This document shows, in pieces, positions 44,602-55,195 of a stretch of DNA of 64,000 bases. This DNA is from Berberis thunbergii (Eukaryota; Streptophyta; Magnoliopsida; Ranunculales; Berberidaceae), in contig QNQO01000544.1 of assembly GCA_003290165.1 (NCBI GenBank), forward strand, positions 620,001-684,000, read 5' to 3'. The notes beneath the pieces are model-generated. The model was not told the DNA's origin and did no database searches. It saw nothing but the letters and a program-made list of their open reading frames with translations. The position numbers were made by a program, and so were the translations under genes. Every line of letters begins with the position of its first letter. The stretch's first letter is position 1.

Positions 44602-47600
44602 ATGTCAACTTCAGAAAAGTTTTTGCAGCCATCTATTCCGAGGTTTGACGGCCATTATGATCATTGGTCGATGACGATGGAAAATTTCTGAGGAGTAAGG
44701 AGATGTGGAGCCTGGTGGATGAGGGAATTCCGGCACCAGCAGTTGGGACTGCGCCAGCGAGTGAGGCACAAAGGAAAAGTGTGGAGAAGGCAAAACTAAA
44801 GGATCTGAAGGTCAAAAACTTCCTGTTTCAAGCCATTGGTAGAGAAATCTTGGAAACAATTCTCGACAAGGGGACGTCGAAGGCAATCTGGGAATCAATG
44901 CGACAGAAGTATCAAGGATCCACAAAGGTGAAAAGGGCACATCTTCAAGCATTAAGAAAGGAGTTTGAGTTGCTTGCCATGAGAGAATGAGAGAAGGTGG
45001 ACAGCTTCTTGGGAAGAACTCTGTCTGTAGTGAACAAAATGAAATCGAATGGTGAAGTGATGGAGCAGAGTACAGTGGTTGGTAAAATACTTAGATCATT
45101 GACATCCAAATTTAATTATGTTGTTTGTTCAATAGAGGAGTCAAGTGATTTAAGTACCTTAAGCATTGATGAAGTGCATGGGAGTTTGTTGGTTCATGAA
45201 CAAAGGATGCAGGGGTCCCGGGTAGAAGAACAAGTGTTGCAAATAACCCTTGATGATAGGTCAGGCAGAGGAAGAGGGGGCAGAGGTCTGTTCAGAGGTG
45301 GACGAGGTCGAGGAAGAGGAAGACATCCTTTAAACATAGCAGTTGTTGAGTGCTTTAAGTGTCATAAGCTGGGACACTTTCAGTATGAGTGTCCCAACTG
45401 GGAAAAGAAAGCAAACTACGCCGAGTTGGTGGGAAAAGATGAGCTCTTGCTGATGTCCTATGTGGAGTTGCATCAAACCAAGCGAGACGAGGTATGGTTT
45501 CTCGACTCCGGATGCAGCAATCACATGACAGGGAACAAAGAATGGTTCTCAGAGTTGGAAGAAGGCTTTTGTCGAACCGTGAAACTTGGAAATGATATGC
45601 GAATGGCGGTTGTAGCAAAAGGAAGCATAAGGGTGCAGGTGAATGGTATCACTCAGGTAATATCAGATGTCTATTTTGTTCCTGAGCTTAAAAACAATTT
45701 GCTTAGCATAGGACAACTCCAAGAAAAGGGGTTAGCAATTTTGATTCAGCAAGGAACTTGCAAAGTATTTCATCCTAAGAGAGGATTAATCATGCATACT
45801 GATATGAGTGGGAATAGAATGTTCTATTTGCTAGCAGCTAAGGCACCAAAAGATTCCATGTGTTTACAAGCCGAGGTAGTATCCAAAAAAGAGGCTCATT
45901 TGTGGCATTGTCGTTTTGGGCACCTTAATCACAAAGGGCTCAAAACACTTTCCTACAAGAAGATGGTGGCTGGTTTACCCTATTTAAAGTCTGGGAATTA
46001 AGGAGATATGCACTACATGCTTAACCGGAAAGCAACACAGAGAGCCGATACCACGGAGGAGTTTGTGGAGGGTTTCAAAGCAACTTCAATTAGTGCATGC
46101 TGATATACTTGGTCCTATCAAACCGGCTTCAAACAGTGACAAGAGGTACATCTTAAGTTTTATCGATGATTTTACTCGTAAAACATGGGTTTATTTCTTA
46201 CATGAGAAATCAGAAGCATTTGTCACTTTTACAAATTTCAAGATTTGTGTCGAAAAAGAAATTGGTGCATACATTACTTGTTTAAGAACAGATAGGGGTG
46301 GTGAGTTCACCTCAAATGAGTTTGCAGAGTTTTGTAAGGTTCAAGGCAATAGACGGCAGTTGACAGCGACGTACACTCCTTAGCAGAACGGAGTTGCCGA
46401 AAGGAAGAACAGGACAATCATGAATGCAGTTAGGGCCATGTTGCATGAAAGACAAGTTCCTAAAGTCTTTTGGCCTGAGGCGACGAGGTGGTGTGTGCAT
46501 GTGAAGAATAGAAGTCCAACTGCAGCCGTAGAAAATAAAACCCCAGAAGAAAAATGGAGCGGTATGAAGCCTACGGTGGACTACTTTAGAATTTTTGGAT
46601 GTGTGGCTCATGCTCATGTACCAGACCAAAAGAGAAGCAAGTTGGATGATAAGAGCGGAAAATGTGTACTTTTGGTGTTAGCGATGAATCTAAAGCTTAC
46701 AGATTGTTTGATCCAGTCACAAAGAAGATCATTGTGAGCAGAGATGTCGTATTTGAAGAAGAAAAAGGTTGGGACTAGGGCAGATCTGAAGAAGAGTGCA
46801 AAGCTGATGTCCTAGTGTTGGGAGATGACACAAACAAAGACGAAGAACAAGAGACCGAGCAAAATGACGTAGAGGACAACAATGAAATGCAAGAGACTGG
46901 GCAGAATGATGAAGAAGGTGGTAATGGTGTCAACCACAACACTTCCAGTAGCAGCTCAAGTGAGACTGATACACCCTCGACTGCGCGAAATGATATTTTT
47001 CAGGAGGCTCTAGTTGAAGGGAGGGGTGCCAAAAATAGACGAGAACCGGCTTGGTTGACAGATTATGAAACAGGGGCAGGGGTGTCTGAAAAAGAAGAAA
47101 ACTTAAATGTAATGATGATGATGACTGACGGTGAACGTGATCCTTTCCTTTTCGAGGAAGCAATCAAAAGCAAGAATTGGAGACAAACAATGGCTGTGGA
47201 GATAAATGCTATTGAAAAGAACAAGACCTAGGAACTAACAGATTTACCGAAAGGAGTCAAGCCTATCGGAGTTAAGTGGGTTTACAAAACCAAACTTAAT
47301 GAAAGTGGGGAGGTGGAGAAGTTCAAAGCAAGATTGGTGGCAAAAGGGTATGCACAGCGATATGGAGTAGATTATACAAAAGTATTTGCACCGGTGGCAA
47401 GACTTAATACTGTGGGTGTGATACTTGCCTTGGCAGCTCAGTGTGCTTGGGAAGTGTTTCAGCTTGACGTGACAAGCGCTTTTCTTCACGGAGAGCTCAA
47501 TGACGAAGTGTTCGTCCAGCAGCCAGAGGGATTTGTTAAAAAAGGTGAAGAAGACAAGGTTTATAGGCTGAAAAAGGCATTATATGGCCTTAAACAAGCT

Positions 47601-48580
47601 CCAAGGGCATGGTACAGTAAGATTGAGGCGTATTTTGCACGAGAAGGCTTTGAAAGATGTTCCAGTGAGTACACTCTCTTCACCAAGTCAAAGGGAGGTA
47701 ACATATTGATAGTTAGTCTTTATGTTGATGACTTAATCTTTACTGGAAATAATAGAAGTATGTGTGATGAGTTTAAAAACTCGATGATGTTAGAATTTGA
47801 CATGTCGGATTTGGGAAGGATGCGGCATTTTCTCGGGGTAGAAGTCATACAGAGTGCGGCTGGAATTTTTATCTGCCAAAGGAGATATGCTCGAGAAGCT
47901 CTAGCAAGGTTTGGCATGGAGAACAGCAATCCAGTGAATAATCCTATAGCTCCAGGGACAAGATTATCAAAAGACGAAGCTGGCGCTGGAGTTGATGCTA
48001 CTATTTTCAAACAAGCAGTTGGGAGTCTTATGTATCTCACTGTAACTCGACCAGATTTGATGTATGGAGTGAGTTTGATTAGCAGGTTCATGGAAAGTCC
48101 AAAGTTGTCGCATTGGCTAGCAGAGAAGAGAATTTTCAGGTATCTGAAGGGGACTACTGAGTTTGGTGTGTTCTACAAGAAGGGAGAAAGTAACACATGT
48201 CTCATAGCGTACACGGATAGTGATTATGCTGGGGATTTGGATGATCGAAGAAGCACCTCTGGTTTTGTGCTTGCCAATGCATATGGCTTAGAAGAATTTT
48301 GGATCAGCTCGGAGCTGAAGAAAAGGGTGGTACAGTACTTCATTGTGACAACAGTTCTACCATTCAGTTGTCCAAACATCCCGTCTTCCATGGCAAAAGT
48401 AAACATATTGGAGTACGATTTCATTTCCTTAGAGATTTGGTAAATGATGGAGTTGTGAAGTTGAGTTTTTGTAGCTCCGAGAATCAAGTTGCAGACATAA
48501 TGACCAAACCCCTAAGGCTAGAACAGTTCGAGAAGCTCTGTGGCATGCTTGGAATGATTGAGGCTGCTGAAGTAAGCTAA
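44602..48580 (+). pseudogene. Copia gag-pol pseudogene
   Basis: Domains in Copia order: gag 44602-45400 with zinc knuckle CFKCHKLGHFQYEC; protease with FLDSGCSNHMTG (45490-45540); GAG-pre-integrase HLWHCRFGHLNHKGL (45890-45950); integrase core with LVHADILGP, FIDDFTRKTWVYF and RTDRGGEFTSNEF; RT with FKARLVAKGY, LDVTSAFLHGEL, LYGLKQAPRAWY and catalytic YVDDL; RNase H with AYTDSDYAGDLDDRRSTSGF. Visible lesions are a frameshift near 44690, TGA at 44988, a frameshift at about 45999, TAG at 46381, a frameshift near 46671, and TAG at 46776 and 47229. A deletion in RNase H near 48285 removes roughly 40 residues and shifts frame. It ends EAAEVS at 48580. The integrase-before-RT order is diagnostic of Copia. 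Confidence 0.93.
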
Positions 48581-48598
48581 ATGCAGATGCATTAGCTT

Positions 48599-48607
48599 AA
48601 GGGAGGG
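48599..48607 (+). promoter_or_regulatory. Copia polypurine tract
   Basis: aagggaggg lies four bases before the 3' LTR, where plus-strand DNA synthesis is primed. Confidence 0.8.
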
Positions 48608-48610
48608 AAT

Positions 48611-48857
48611 TAATAGTAACGTGTGTTAATGTGTTAATAAGCCCCTAGTCTCCCGGGAAGTCCTATTCCTTTGGGAAGATAAGGATTAGTTTTGTTATTC
48701 AACTAGATTACTATGCTGTAGGCGTAAGTATCGTAGGTCAGTTATTGCTTTGGGTATCTTTTGTAATGGCTATAAAAGCCACCAGTTTAAGTCAGTTCTA
48801 AATACATTTTTCCTTCCAACTATTTCTTTGTGTGATTAGTATCTTTGATTACCAACA
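48611..48857 (+). repeat. Copia 3' LTR, 247 bp
   Basis: Nearly identical to the 5' LTR. The first dinucleotide is TA instead of TG, and there is a 3-bp insertion (cttccaacta versus cttacta). It is immediately followed by the target duplication ggggt. Confidence 0.93.
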
Positions 48858-48860
48858 GGG

Positions 48861-49004
48861 GTTGGCCGAAAAATTATGAAAATTTGAAGTTTTTCAAAGA
48901 GAGAGAGGTCGCAACGTCATCCTTGGGGCACGATCACGCAAGAGAGTTGCGACCGCTCTCTTTGAAAACTTCAAATTTCATAATTTTCGGACAACCCTGT
49001 TCTG
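48861..49004. repeat. Long near-perfect hairpin
   Basis: The arms at 48861-48915 and 48946-48996 are inverted copies with few mismatches: gttggccgaaaaattatg, tttgaag, tcaaagagag and gtcgcaac on the left, mirrored on the right by gttgcgacc, ctctctttgaaaact and cataattttcggacaac. The loop is about 30 bp. The pairing appears to continue into the base before the Copia target site (cagaaggggt against ctgttctg), so the Copia element inserted close to the base of one arm. Confidence 0.8.
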
Positions 49005-49639
49005 AGCTGTGATCTTTGTCAAAGACTCTGACTTGTTAAAGTGGTTTTGGAGAGTTTTTGTTGAAGGTTTGGCTTTGTTTGAGTAACTGACTAACTTGCG
49101 TCAACGGCAAGCAATTTTCATGTCCTTCATCAAACTATTCTTTCATTTTTTTTGCAATCTCCGAACAGTTTGTTCGCTATGAAGATTGTTTTTGCAGTTT
49201 TGGGGGTTTGAAACAATTTTGCCAAAATTCGGGTTTTCTTTCGAGTGGTCTGTCTGAGTCTGAGCCTGTTTTGAAAAGCTTTTGAAAACCCATTCCGCTA
49301 AGGTGAGCTAACATCCCTTTTAAATCTTGATTTATTGGCATTTCAGAGATTGTCAATATTATTTGAGATATTGATGCATTATGAGGTTTGGTTATAAAAT
49401 AAGATTTGAAAATGTTTTGTTGTACTTGTAATGCCATATGGTATGGAAGTCTATCATATTAGACAATGACAGTCCGCATCGTTGCATGATTGTTGAAATT
49501 GCATAATAAATCATGATTTTTCGCTTTGAACTGTTAGGCGGATGAGAATGGTGGCATAATTGAGCCTTCATGGCTTGTAATTGCGAATTCATATGAAATT
49601 TTGTTGCACAATGTTATTGTCCGTTTTGTATATTGATGT

Positions 49640-49880
49640 AACAACATTAGGTGGACGAGTAGCAGGGGGCTATAGCTGGCAAGCTACCTAAGGAAGAGTA
49701 TCGTAACACCTTGGGTGGGCGGCCAACGAGGGGGATATGGTCAGTAAGCTACTAAGGAAAGAGTATTGTTAGTGTTGTTGAGCACTTGTATGGTATTGTA
49801 ACACATTAGGTGGGCAGGCAATAGGGGGCTATGACTGGCAAGCTACCAAAGGAAGAATATTGTTAGTGTTATTGAACACT
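49640..49880. repeat. Degenerate tandem repeat, three units of about 75-95 bp
   Basis: Each unit carries a 'taacacattaggtgggc' variant, then gggggctat (or ggggggatatgg), ggcaagctacc and aaggaagagtat. The second and third also share gttagtgttgttgagcacttgtat. Confidence 0.7.
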
Positions 49881-50355
49881 TGTATATATACACGTTTCGA
49901 AATAAGAAACTACGCCAAACCTGAAAAAGGGAGTATCACTTGGCCTTGAGAAACGAGACATTTATGTGAAGGGAAATTGAGTATTGTCTAAGCTCATTTG
50001 AATGTTGCATTTCACATGCATATTTATAACATAATTGAGGATTCGGAATGAAAAGTGGTAGTGCATTTTTAATTTATTATTATTACCATTTTTATTTGCC
50101 TTAGTTGTTATTATGCATTTTATTTGAGTTTTGATGTTTTAGTTATGCTCATACCAGCTAGTATTGACCCATTTATTTGTTTTATGACAAATGAGTATGC
50201 CTCTATTCAGGTGCAGTGGTGGTGTTTTAGAAGGTGCCCAGTAATCGAGTTATCGTCTATCTAATTGGACGATTGAGAGGTAAGTTAAACTCTCATGTTT
50301 TTGTGTTTTTGATGTACTTTGTAAGTCAATGTGACTTAGGTGAGAATGTGAAGAC

Positions 50356-50517
50356 GTCTACCAATTGTAGCTCATATGGTTGGACATTCATTCTCTTTGT
50401 GAGAGGTCGCGGGGTTTGAGACTCACCAGTTATGATTTTGTGAGTTTTCGCCCGTGCAGCCTTCAGACATGGATTAATAAAATAAAAATGGTCAATGGCC
50501 CAATAAAAAAAAAAAAA
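50356..50517 (+). mobile_element. tRNA-derived SINE, 162 bp
   Basis: It has RNA polymerase III promoter-like boxes: box A (tagctcatatggttgg) at 50368-50383 and box B (ggtttgagactc) at 50413-50424. It ends in an A tract. It is flanked by a 14-bp target duplication, gagaatgtgaagac at 50342-50355 and gagaatgtgaggac at 50518-50531, with one mismatch. No coding capacity; such elements are mobilised by LINE machinery. Confidence 0.85.
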
Positions 50518-50663
50518 GAGAATGTGAGGACAAATGTAAAACTTGGATATTAATGTGGTATTGTACATAGTGATGTTGATTTCTAACTTATTTTGTCATG
50601 AGCTAGTTAGATGTAATTCTCGAGGCATTTAGGGGTCTTGGAAATGAGGGCGTGAGAGCACCC

Positions 50664-52430
50664 AATTCCTTTGTTGAGTCGCACAAACTCAAAGATCAGT
50701 GAGCAACAATAAAATATGCCCTTTATTGTGAAGAGATAAGATAAATTAAGCAGATATCAAATGATATAAAGAAGGAGGTAATGATGATAATAGTATCTTT
50801 GCTAATCATATAGAGTGGACCTGAGTGAAAGACAGTCAAAATCCATCCTCATTCATTTAAGTTAAAAGTAAAGCACCTGGGCCTGCCATTCGGACTGAAA
50901 TAATGGCTTCCTTCCATAATGTACTAGGAGGAGAATAATTTTTCCTTGGCTCTTCTCTTTAACTTTTTTTTTTTTTTACTTTTAACGGAGAAAGTTGAGA
51001 GTGAGATTTGACCTAGCAGTGGACCACTAATACATGGGGTAGTTGGGAAGAAAAAAAGGACAGAGTCAAATACACCCAAAAAGGAACCCTAAATTCTATT
51101 GCTTTCAATAACAAAGGGAACCTATGAGCCCTTTTGTTTTGTTTAGATGGTGGTGGTCTGTAACTGTTGAATAACCCTAATATACTTATGCATAATGTAT
51201 CTATCCATCAGGAGGTTGGTGTGAATAGTAATGGAAACAAGAGCATATATTAAATAGGAAAAAAAAAATCAAAGTTATTAGGCATTTCCCAATTATTTTT
51301 TTTAAATTTTCTTATAATCGCCAGTTCTCCTAATGCCATCAGAGAAATTAGATGCGATGCTCAAACAAGAATTCAAATTATTTGTCCGATAACACAACAA
51401 TTTCATGCTCCTGAATCAAAATTTGTTTTGTTTCTTAGTTATTATATGGATTATGATTATGGAATTATATAATTCTGACAAATATTGTGGTAGTTATTAG
51501 TTTAGCAATTCCTACTTGTTTATTTAGATACTAATACAAAGTCATACCAATACAAATGGATGGGAGGTTTCACCAACAATTGGCAATTCTTTACACAATA
51601 TTATATTTACAGAAGATTTTATATAGAAAGAAAAAAAAACTACACATTAATGCTCTTGCCACTTCCACTGATCTAGAAGCTCAAGTTTAGTCAAAGAAAA
51701 GACTTGACCAACCATTTAATTGTCAAATTTAAGACCACAAACAAAATACTAATTAAGAAATTACTAAGCCCTCGACTATTTGCATACTATCCATTTTTCT
51801 TCAAGAATTGAATAAAATGTGTTTAGATCTGAGAACCTGTTAAGTTGCAGGAGTTTTAAGGAATTGATCTTTTTGCATTTCTCTCCTGATTTCTATATAG
51901 CTTGGAATGACTAATGAAAGATGATCAAACTAAAAAGATTGAACAGAAAAGGGTTGGAGGCATTCCTTAGTTTCTAGACGACCCAAAAGGACAAACCTTT
52001 GGTGGTGCATTGACAGTTAACATAAACTCGACTAATGAGAAATGACTTGTGCCACAATGTACATCACAGTGCATCATTAAAAGTTGAGATTCAGGTAAGT
52101 CCTCAGACTAGGTCGCAAAATTCAACAATGGAGAGAAGATTTAGTCATGCGTAATGATGCAAGAAGATTGCCCACAAGTAGCATTTTCCAAACAACTCCT
52201 ATCCAAATATAGAGATTGACCATAGGATTCATTGCAAAGACTTGAGAAGAAACATTCACAGTTTCCCTTTTCTTCCTTATTGAGAAAGGCTTCTGTTTAT
52301 ATGTTTTAAATGTAAATGTAAATTTAAACCTAAGCAATAGTAATAATCCATTAATAAAGCTATTTTTACACAATTCCTCAAATGACACATTTGTCCCCAG
52401 ATGACACACACAGAAGAAAGAAGGATGCAA
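50664..52430. other. Gene-free stretch
   Basis: No gene or named transposon was seen. The right part, about 52100-52509, probably holds the 3' UTR of the minus-strand gene at 52510-53001. Confidence 0.5.
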
Positions 52431-52485
52431 CGAAGAAGAAGAAGAAGAGAGAATAAGAAGAATAAGAAGAAGAATAAGAAGAAAC
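52431..52485. repeat. GAA-rich microsatellite
   Basis: Imperfect gaagaagaa / aataagaag repeats just downstream of the minus-strand gene's stop codon, probably in its 3' UTR, where they read as TTC-rich. Confidence 0.85.
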
Positions 52486-52509
52486 GAATTTTTTTTTCTT
52501 GAATACTAA

Positions 52510-53001
52510 TCAATCTCTCTGTGAAGGGCTCCTCCAAAAGCCAGTGCTGTAAAAGCGATCCCACATTTCCTTTTCCAATTCATTCACTTCTTTCTCGGAC
52601 AATGCCCCGGGCTTTTCCACCACCATCTTCTCCAACACTCCAGACGCTTGCAAAGACGAAGACGAATGTAGCTCTTGACATCCGCATGCACACATCTCCG
52701 CCTGCTGCTGCTGCTGCTGCTGCTGTGATGGGAATAAACCCGCCGCGCTCTTGAGTCTTTGTTGCCTCTTTTTCATCCTCAATGCCTTCCTGCACAGTCC
52801 TGCAGGCAGCTTGTACACCGCAAGAACAAGCAGGTTTACTAAACCGCACGGGCAGCAACAGCACACCGCCGCACACTCCGCTGTTGTACCTCCTGCTACC
52901 TCCGCGAAGCGCGTGCTTCCTGACGGCGATTGGTTCTCTAGCAGCGGCTGGCGACGACGGTGGTTCGATGACGGTGCTCGCAGGAGGATTTGTCCGGTCA
53001 T
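52510..53001 (-). CDS. Conserved plant protein of unknown function, 163 aa, intronless
   Basis: I recognise the pattern of a plant-specific uncharacterised family: N-terminal TGQILLRAP, a central GGTTAECAAVCCCCPCGLVNLLVLAVYKLPAGLCRKA block (about residues 37-70), and the C-terminal motif MWDRFYSTGFWRSPSQ. The middle block is cysteine-rich and hydrophobic enough to be a membrane or lipid-modified segment, followed by a strongly basic stretch (RMKKRQQRLK). A run of eight Gln, encoded by a CAG repeat at about 52698-52727, lies between the two conserved parts. The start at 53001 is chosen because family members start MTGQ-like. A longer overlapping frame (52580-53032) is a composition shadow. The frame is intact; function is unknown. 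Confidence 0.8.
   Translation of the reverse strand: MTGQILLRAPSSNHRRRQPLLENQSPSGSTRFAEVAGGTTAECAAVCCCCPCGLVNLLVLAVYKLPAGLCRKALRMKKRQQRLKSAAGLFPSQQQQQQQQAEMCACGCQELHSSSSLQASGVLEKMVVEKPGALSEKEVNELEKEMWDRFYSTGFWRSPSQRD
52698..52727. repeat. CTG/CAG microsatellite encoding poly-Gln
   Basis: About eight CAG codons on the minus strand, inside the coding sequence of the 163-aa protein. It lies in a non-conserved linker, so length variation between individuals is plausible. Confidence 0.85.
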
Positions 53002-53349
53002 TTTCTGTGGAGAATCCGGCGATTTGACTCACTATTAAATCGTTCGTTCGGTTTTGAAATTAGGGCACACGAAGAAAGATGTTATTCGGTTCTCTCGAAT
53101 GAATGAATGAATGAATGCTCTCCAGCGAAAACGTTAATAAGCCAAACAGAAATGTGGAATCCAATGGAAAAGAATCTGGAAACCGAGATGAAATGAAACG
53201 GTGTCTCTTCGATTTGTTGGATTGGATTCGAAGAGCGAGGAGGAGGAACGAAGAGAGATTAAAAGAAGAAGAAGAAACCTGCTTCACTGGAAGGCGGAAG
53301 TGAAGCGAGGTTTCATTTTCTATCTTGGCCGCGCTGGCTGGGACAGACA

Positions 53350-54290
53350 CGGCAAACTGTTACAAACTTGATTGGGGGAATTTTATCTCCTCCATCCTCT
53401 ACACAACAAACTAACTGATGCGATTAGTCCCGATTGTTTCTCTTTTCGCCCCTAAAAACGCGATTCATCTTTGACGACTTCCTATTCTTCTTGGCTTTGC
53501 TAAATAAAGAAGGAAGAGATGACGTACGTGCGAACAATAACACCGGAGAGAGAGAGAGAGATCTGTGAGTTTTGCTGATATTGAAGCGATGGATGGAAGA
53601 TAACTGAAGATCAGGGAGGTATCCTGTGGATCTGGAGGTTACGTAGCATTCTTCTTCATTTGCTTCACGATGCGTTGTTGGTTCAAACTTCAAACTATTG
53701 TGTATCATAATGGAGTGGATGTGAGGAGTTGGGGGGGTTGTACTATAAGGAGCAAAAGGTCACTTCCCCCCGGGTCCGCCTGCGTGTGTGTGTGATGGTC
53801 TTGTAGGGCAAGTATGAAATTTTAGAATTTTATCAAGCCAATTATTTTGAAATTCGATTTAACAAAAAAACACCTAAATTCTCTTCTCATCTCTTCCGTT
53901 TTTTAAGCAAACAAAACAAAATGATTAGTGTTACTGCAAATGAATGAATCAGGTAGTGGTAATCACGCTCACGTTTGACGACACTGATGGTAGGGACAGA
54001 CCCGTTGATGTGACCAGAGGTCGATCAGGACATTTTTCCGTATAGTGACTCGTGGAGTTCCAAACACTTTTTCAGTATAGTGATTTGGGGAGGTGAATGT
54101 ACTCTTTTGCCTCCTTCTTTATAAAATAAAATGCATTTTGCCCTCCAAACAATAAGTTGGGCTCGAGCAAGCAAGAATTACTGTAGAGTCAGTGTCCTGA
54201 ACAGTGTTCATACCAGCTAAACTGACATTCAGGAGTAGTAGATACATTGAATGTCGATCAGGTTGAAGGCCGCACAGGAGGTGCTCTCCA
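53350..54290. other. Promoter-side region of the 163-aa gene and gene-free flank
   Basis: An ATTC-type run (gaatgaatgaatgaatga) at 53097-53118 and a GA run near 53550 lie upstream of the minus-strand gene. No further coding sequence is convincing; a 94-aa frame at 53424-53708 looks like leader or promoter sequence. Confidence 0.45.
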
Positions 54291-54291
54291 T

Positions 54292-54503
54292 TTTGTTCTA
54301 CTCTGTGAGACACGAGGAGTTCTAAATGTCGAAGAAACGGGCGAGGGATGTGGCGTGGGTGGGACTGTCCACTTTTGCTGAGATACGCATGACCAAAAAC
54401 AATCACACGCTTCTCGAGTGAAGTGGACTGTCTCCACTCCGCCACATCCCGTCCCTCGCTCGTTTCCTCGACATTTAGAAGCGCTCGTGAGACACATAGT
54501 AAA
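54292..54503. mobile_element. Foldback / MITE-like hairpin, about 212 bp
   Basis: The left arm has tgtgagacacgagga, ttctaaatgtcgaagaaac, gggcgagggatgtggcg and gactgtccactt. The right arm is the inverted counterpart, ending gtgagacacatagtaaa. The arms are roughly 85 bp with scattered mismatches, and the centre holds about 50 bp. The core gtcgaggaaac ... gcgaggg resembles the hairpin at 4179-4363, suggesting one family. No target duplication was identified. Confidence 0.65.
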
Positions 54504-54509
54504 GTAAAC

Positions 54510-55195
54510 TACACAATTATTCGAAACGTCGGCCCATATAAGGCCCACGTACACTGTTCAAATGGGTGCAACTCAGCAAAGGCCACACGTGGCAACAAAA
54601 AACCCTGCGATGGTACCTTTTGTTCCTTTGGAGTTTGGCAATAATGTGATGTGAAGAAAGTTTTGGGCCTCAAACATTGAATCTAATTTTTGTTTGTGAA
54701 TATCTCAATTTGGGGTTTGAATCGTTTTGATGAAGGATTGGGTGACATGGAACCTCAAACATTGAATCTAATTGTCATGGAGTCTATATCAATAGATTAG
54801 GTTTAGAGGCAAACAAATGATGACACTTAGCTTGTTTTCTCGTAGAAATATCAATTTCACAATTTTTAGGAAAAACATGTGAATTGGGTGACATGGAACC
54901 TTTTTCTTGTGTTTTTCATTGGAAAAGTAGGAGATGGAGAAATTAGGTTTAGAGCGGGAACCTCAACCATGTATAGATTCCTAATTTTATTACTAGCTTG
55001 TCATCAATAATATTATATTGAAACTTAAATTGATACTATACATAAATAATATTCATATTCAATTTAGTAATATACGTCAACACATACAATATGCAATTAG
55101 AAACGTGTTATGACCGTAGTCTTATTTTTTAATGATCACAACTAATCGGGTTTAATCAAACACCAGTCATTTATAGTTCGACAGTCTAATACGTA
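54510..55195. other. Gene-free interval
   Basis: AT-rich sequence with a short direct repeat, cctcaaacattgaatctaat, at about 54668 and 54752. Nothing else is recognised. Confidence 0.5.

Larger units (their letters stand above)
44297..48857 (+). mobile_element. Ty1/Copia LTR retrotransposon, full length but inactivated
   Basis: The LTRs at 44297-44540 and 48611-48857 flank a gag-pol pseudogene. The exact 5-bp target duplication ggggt lies at 44292-44296 and 48858-48862. A primer-binding site (tggtatcagagcc) lies at 44545-44557 and a polypurine tract (aagggaggg) at 48599-48607. The LTRs differ by five substitutions and one 3-bp indel, so this insertion is much younger than element A. It interrupts a hairpin-bearing sequence close to one arm. 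Confidence 0.93.
43917..50663 (+). mobile_element. Probable old long LTR (Del/Tekay-like), interrupted by Copia and SINE insertions
   Basis: Without the Copia element and the SINE this is about 2.0 kb. Its left part has a T-rich start, gggtgg/ccaatgggg blocks, tataaaag near 43999, and a C/T-rich leader (ttcttcttctttttt), in the same order as the start of the solo LTR at 28332-30768. Its right end, gagggcgtgaga near 50650, resembles that LTR's terminal ggggcgtgaca. No coding sequence is present. This is a structural argument only; no long sequence identity was seen. Confidence 0.35.

Noticed and set aside
52580..53032. A 150-aa open frame on the minus strand overlapping the 163-aa gene
   Set aside because: It is a shadow frame. 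The overlapping frame at 52510-53001 has the conserved family motifs and ends in the WDRFYSTGFWRSPSQ tail; this one contains only low-complexity Ala and Arg runs.
53424..53708. 94-aa minus-strand open frame upstream of the 163-aa gene
   Set aside because: The Ser/Arg-rich composition and position fit a leader or promoter; no conserved motif.
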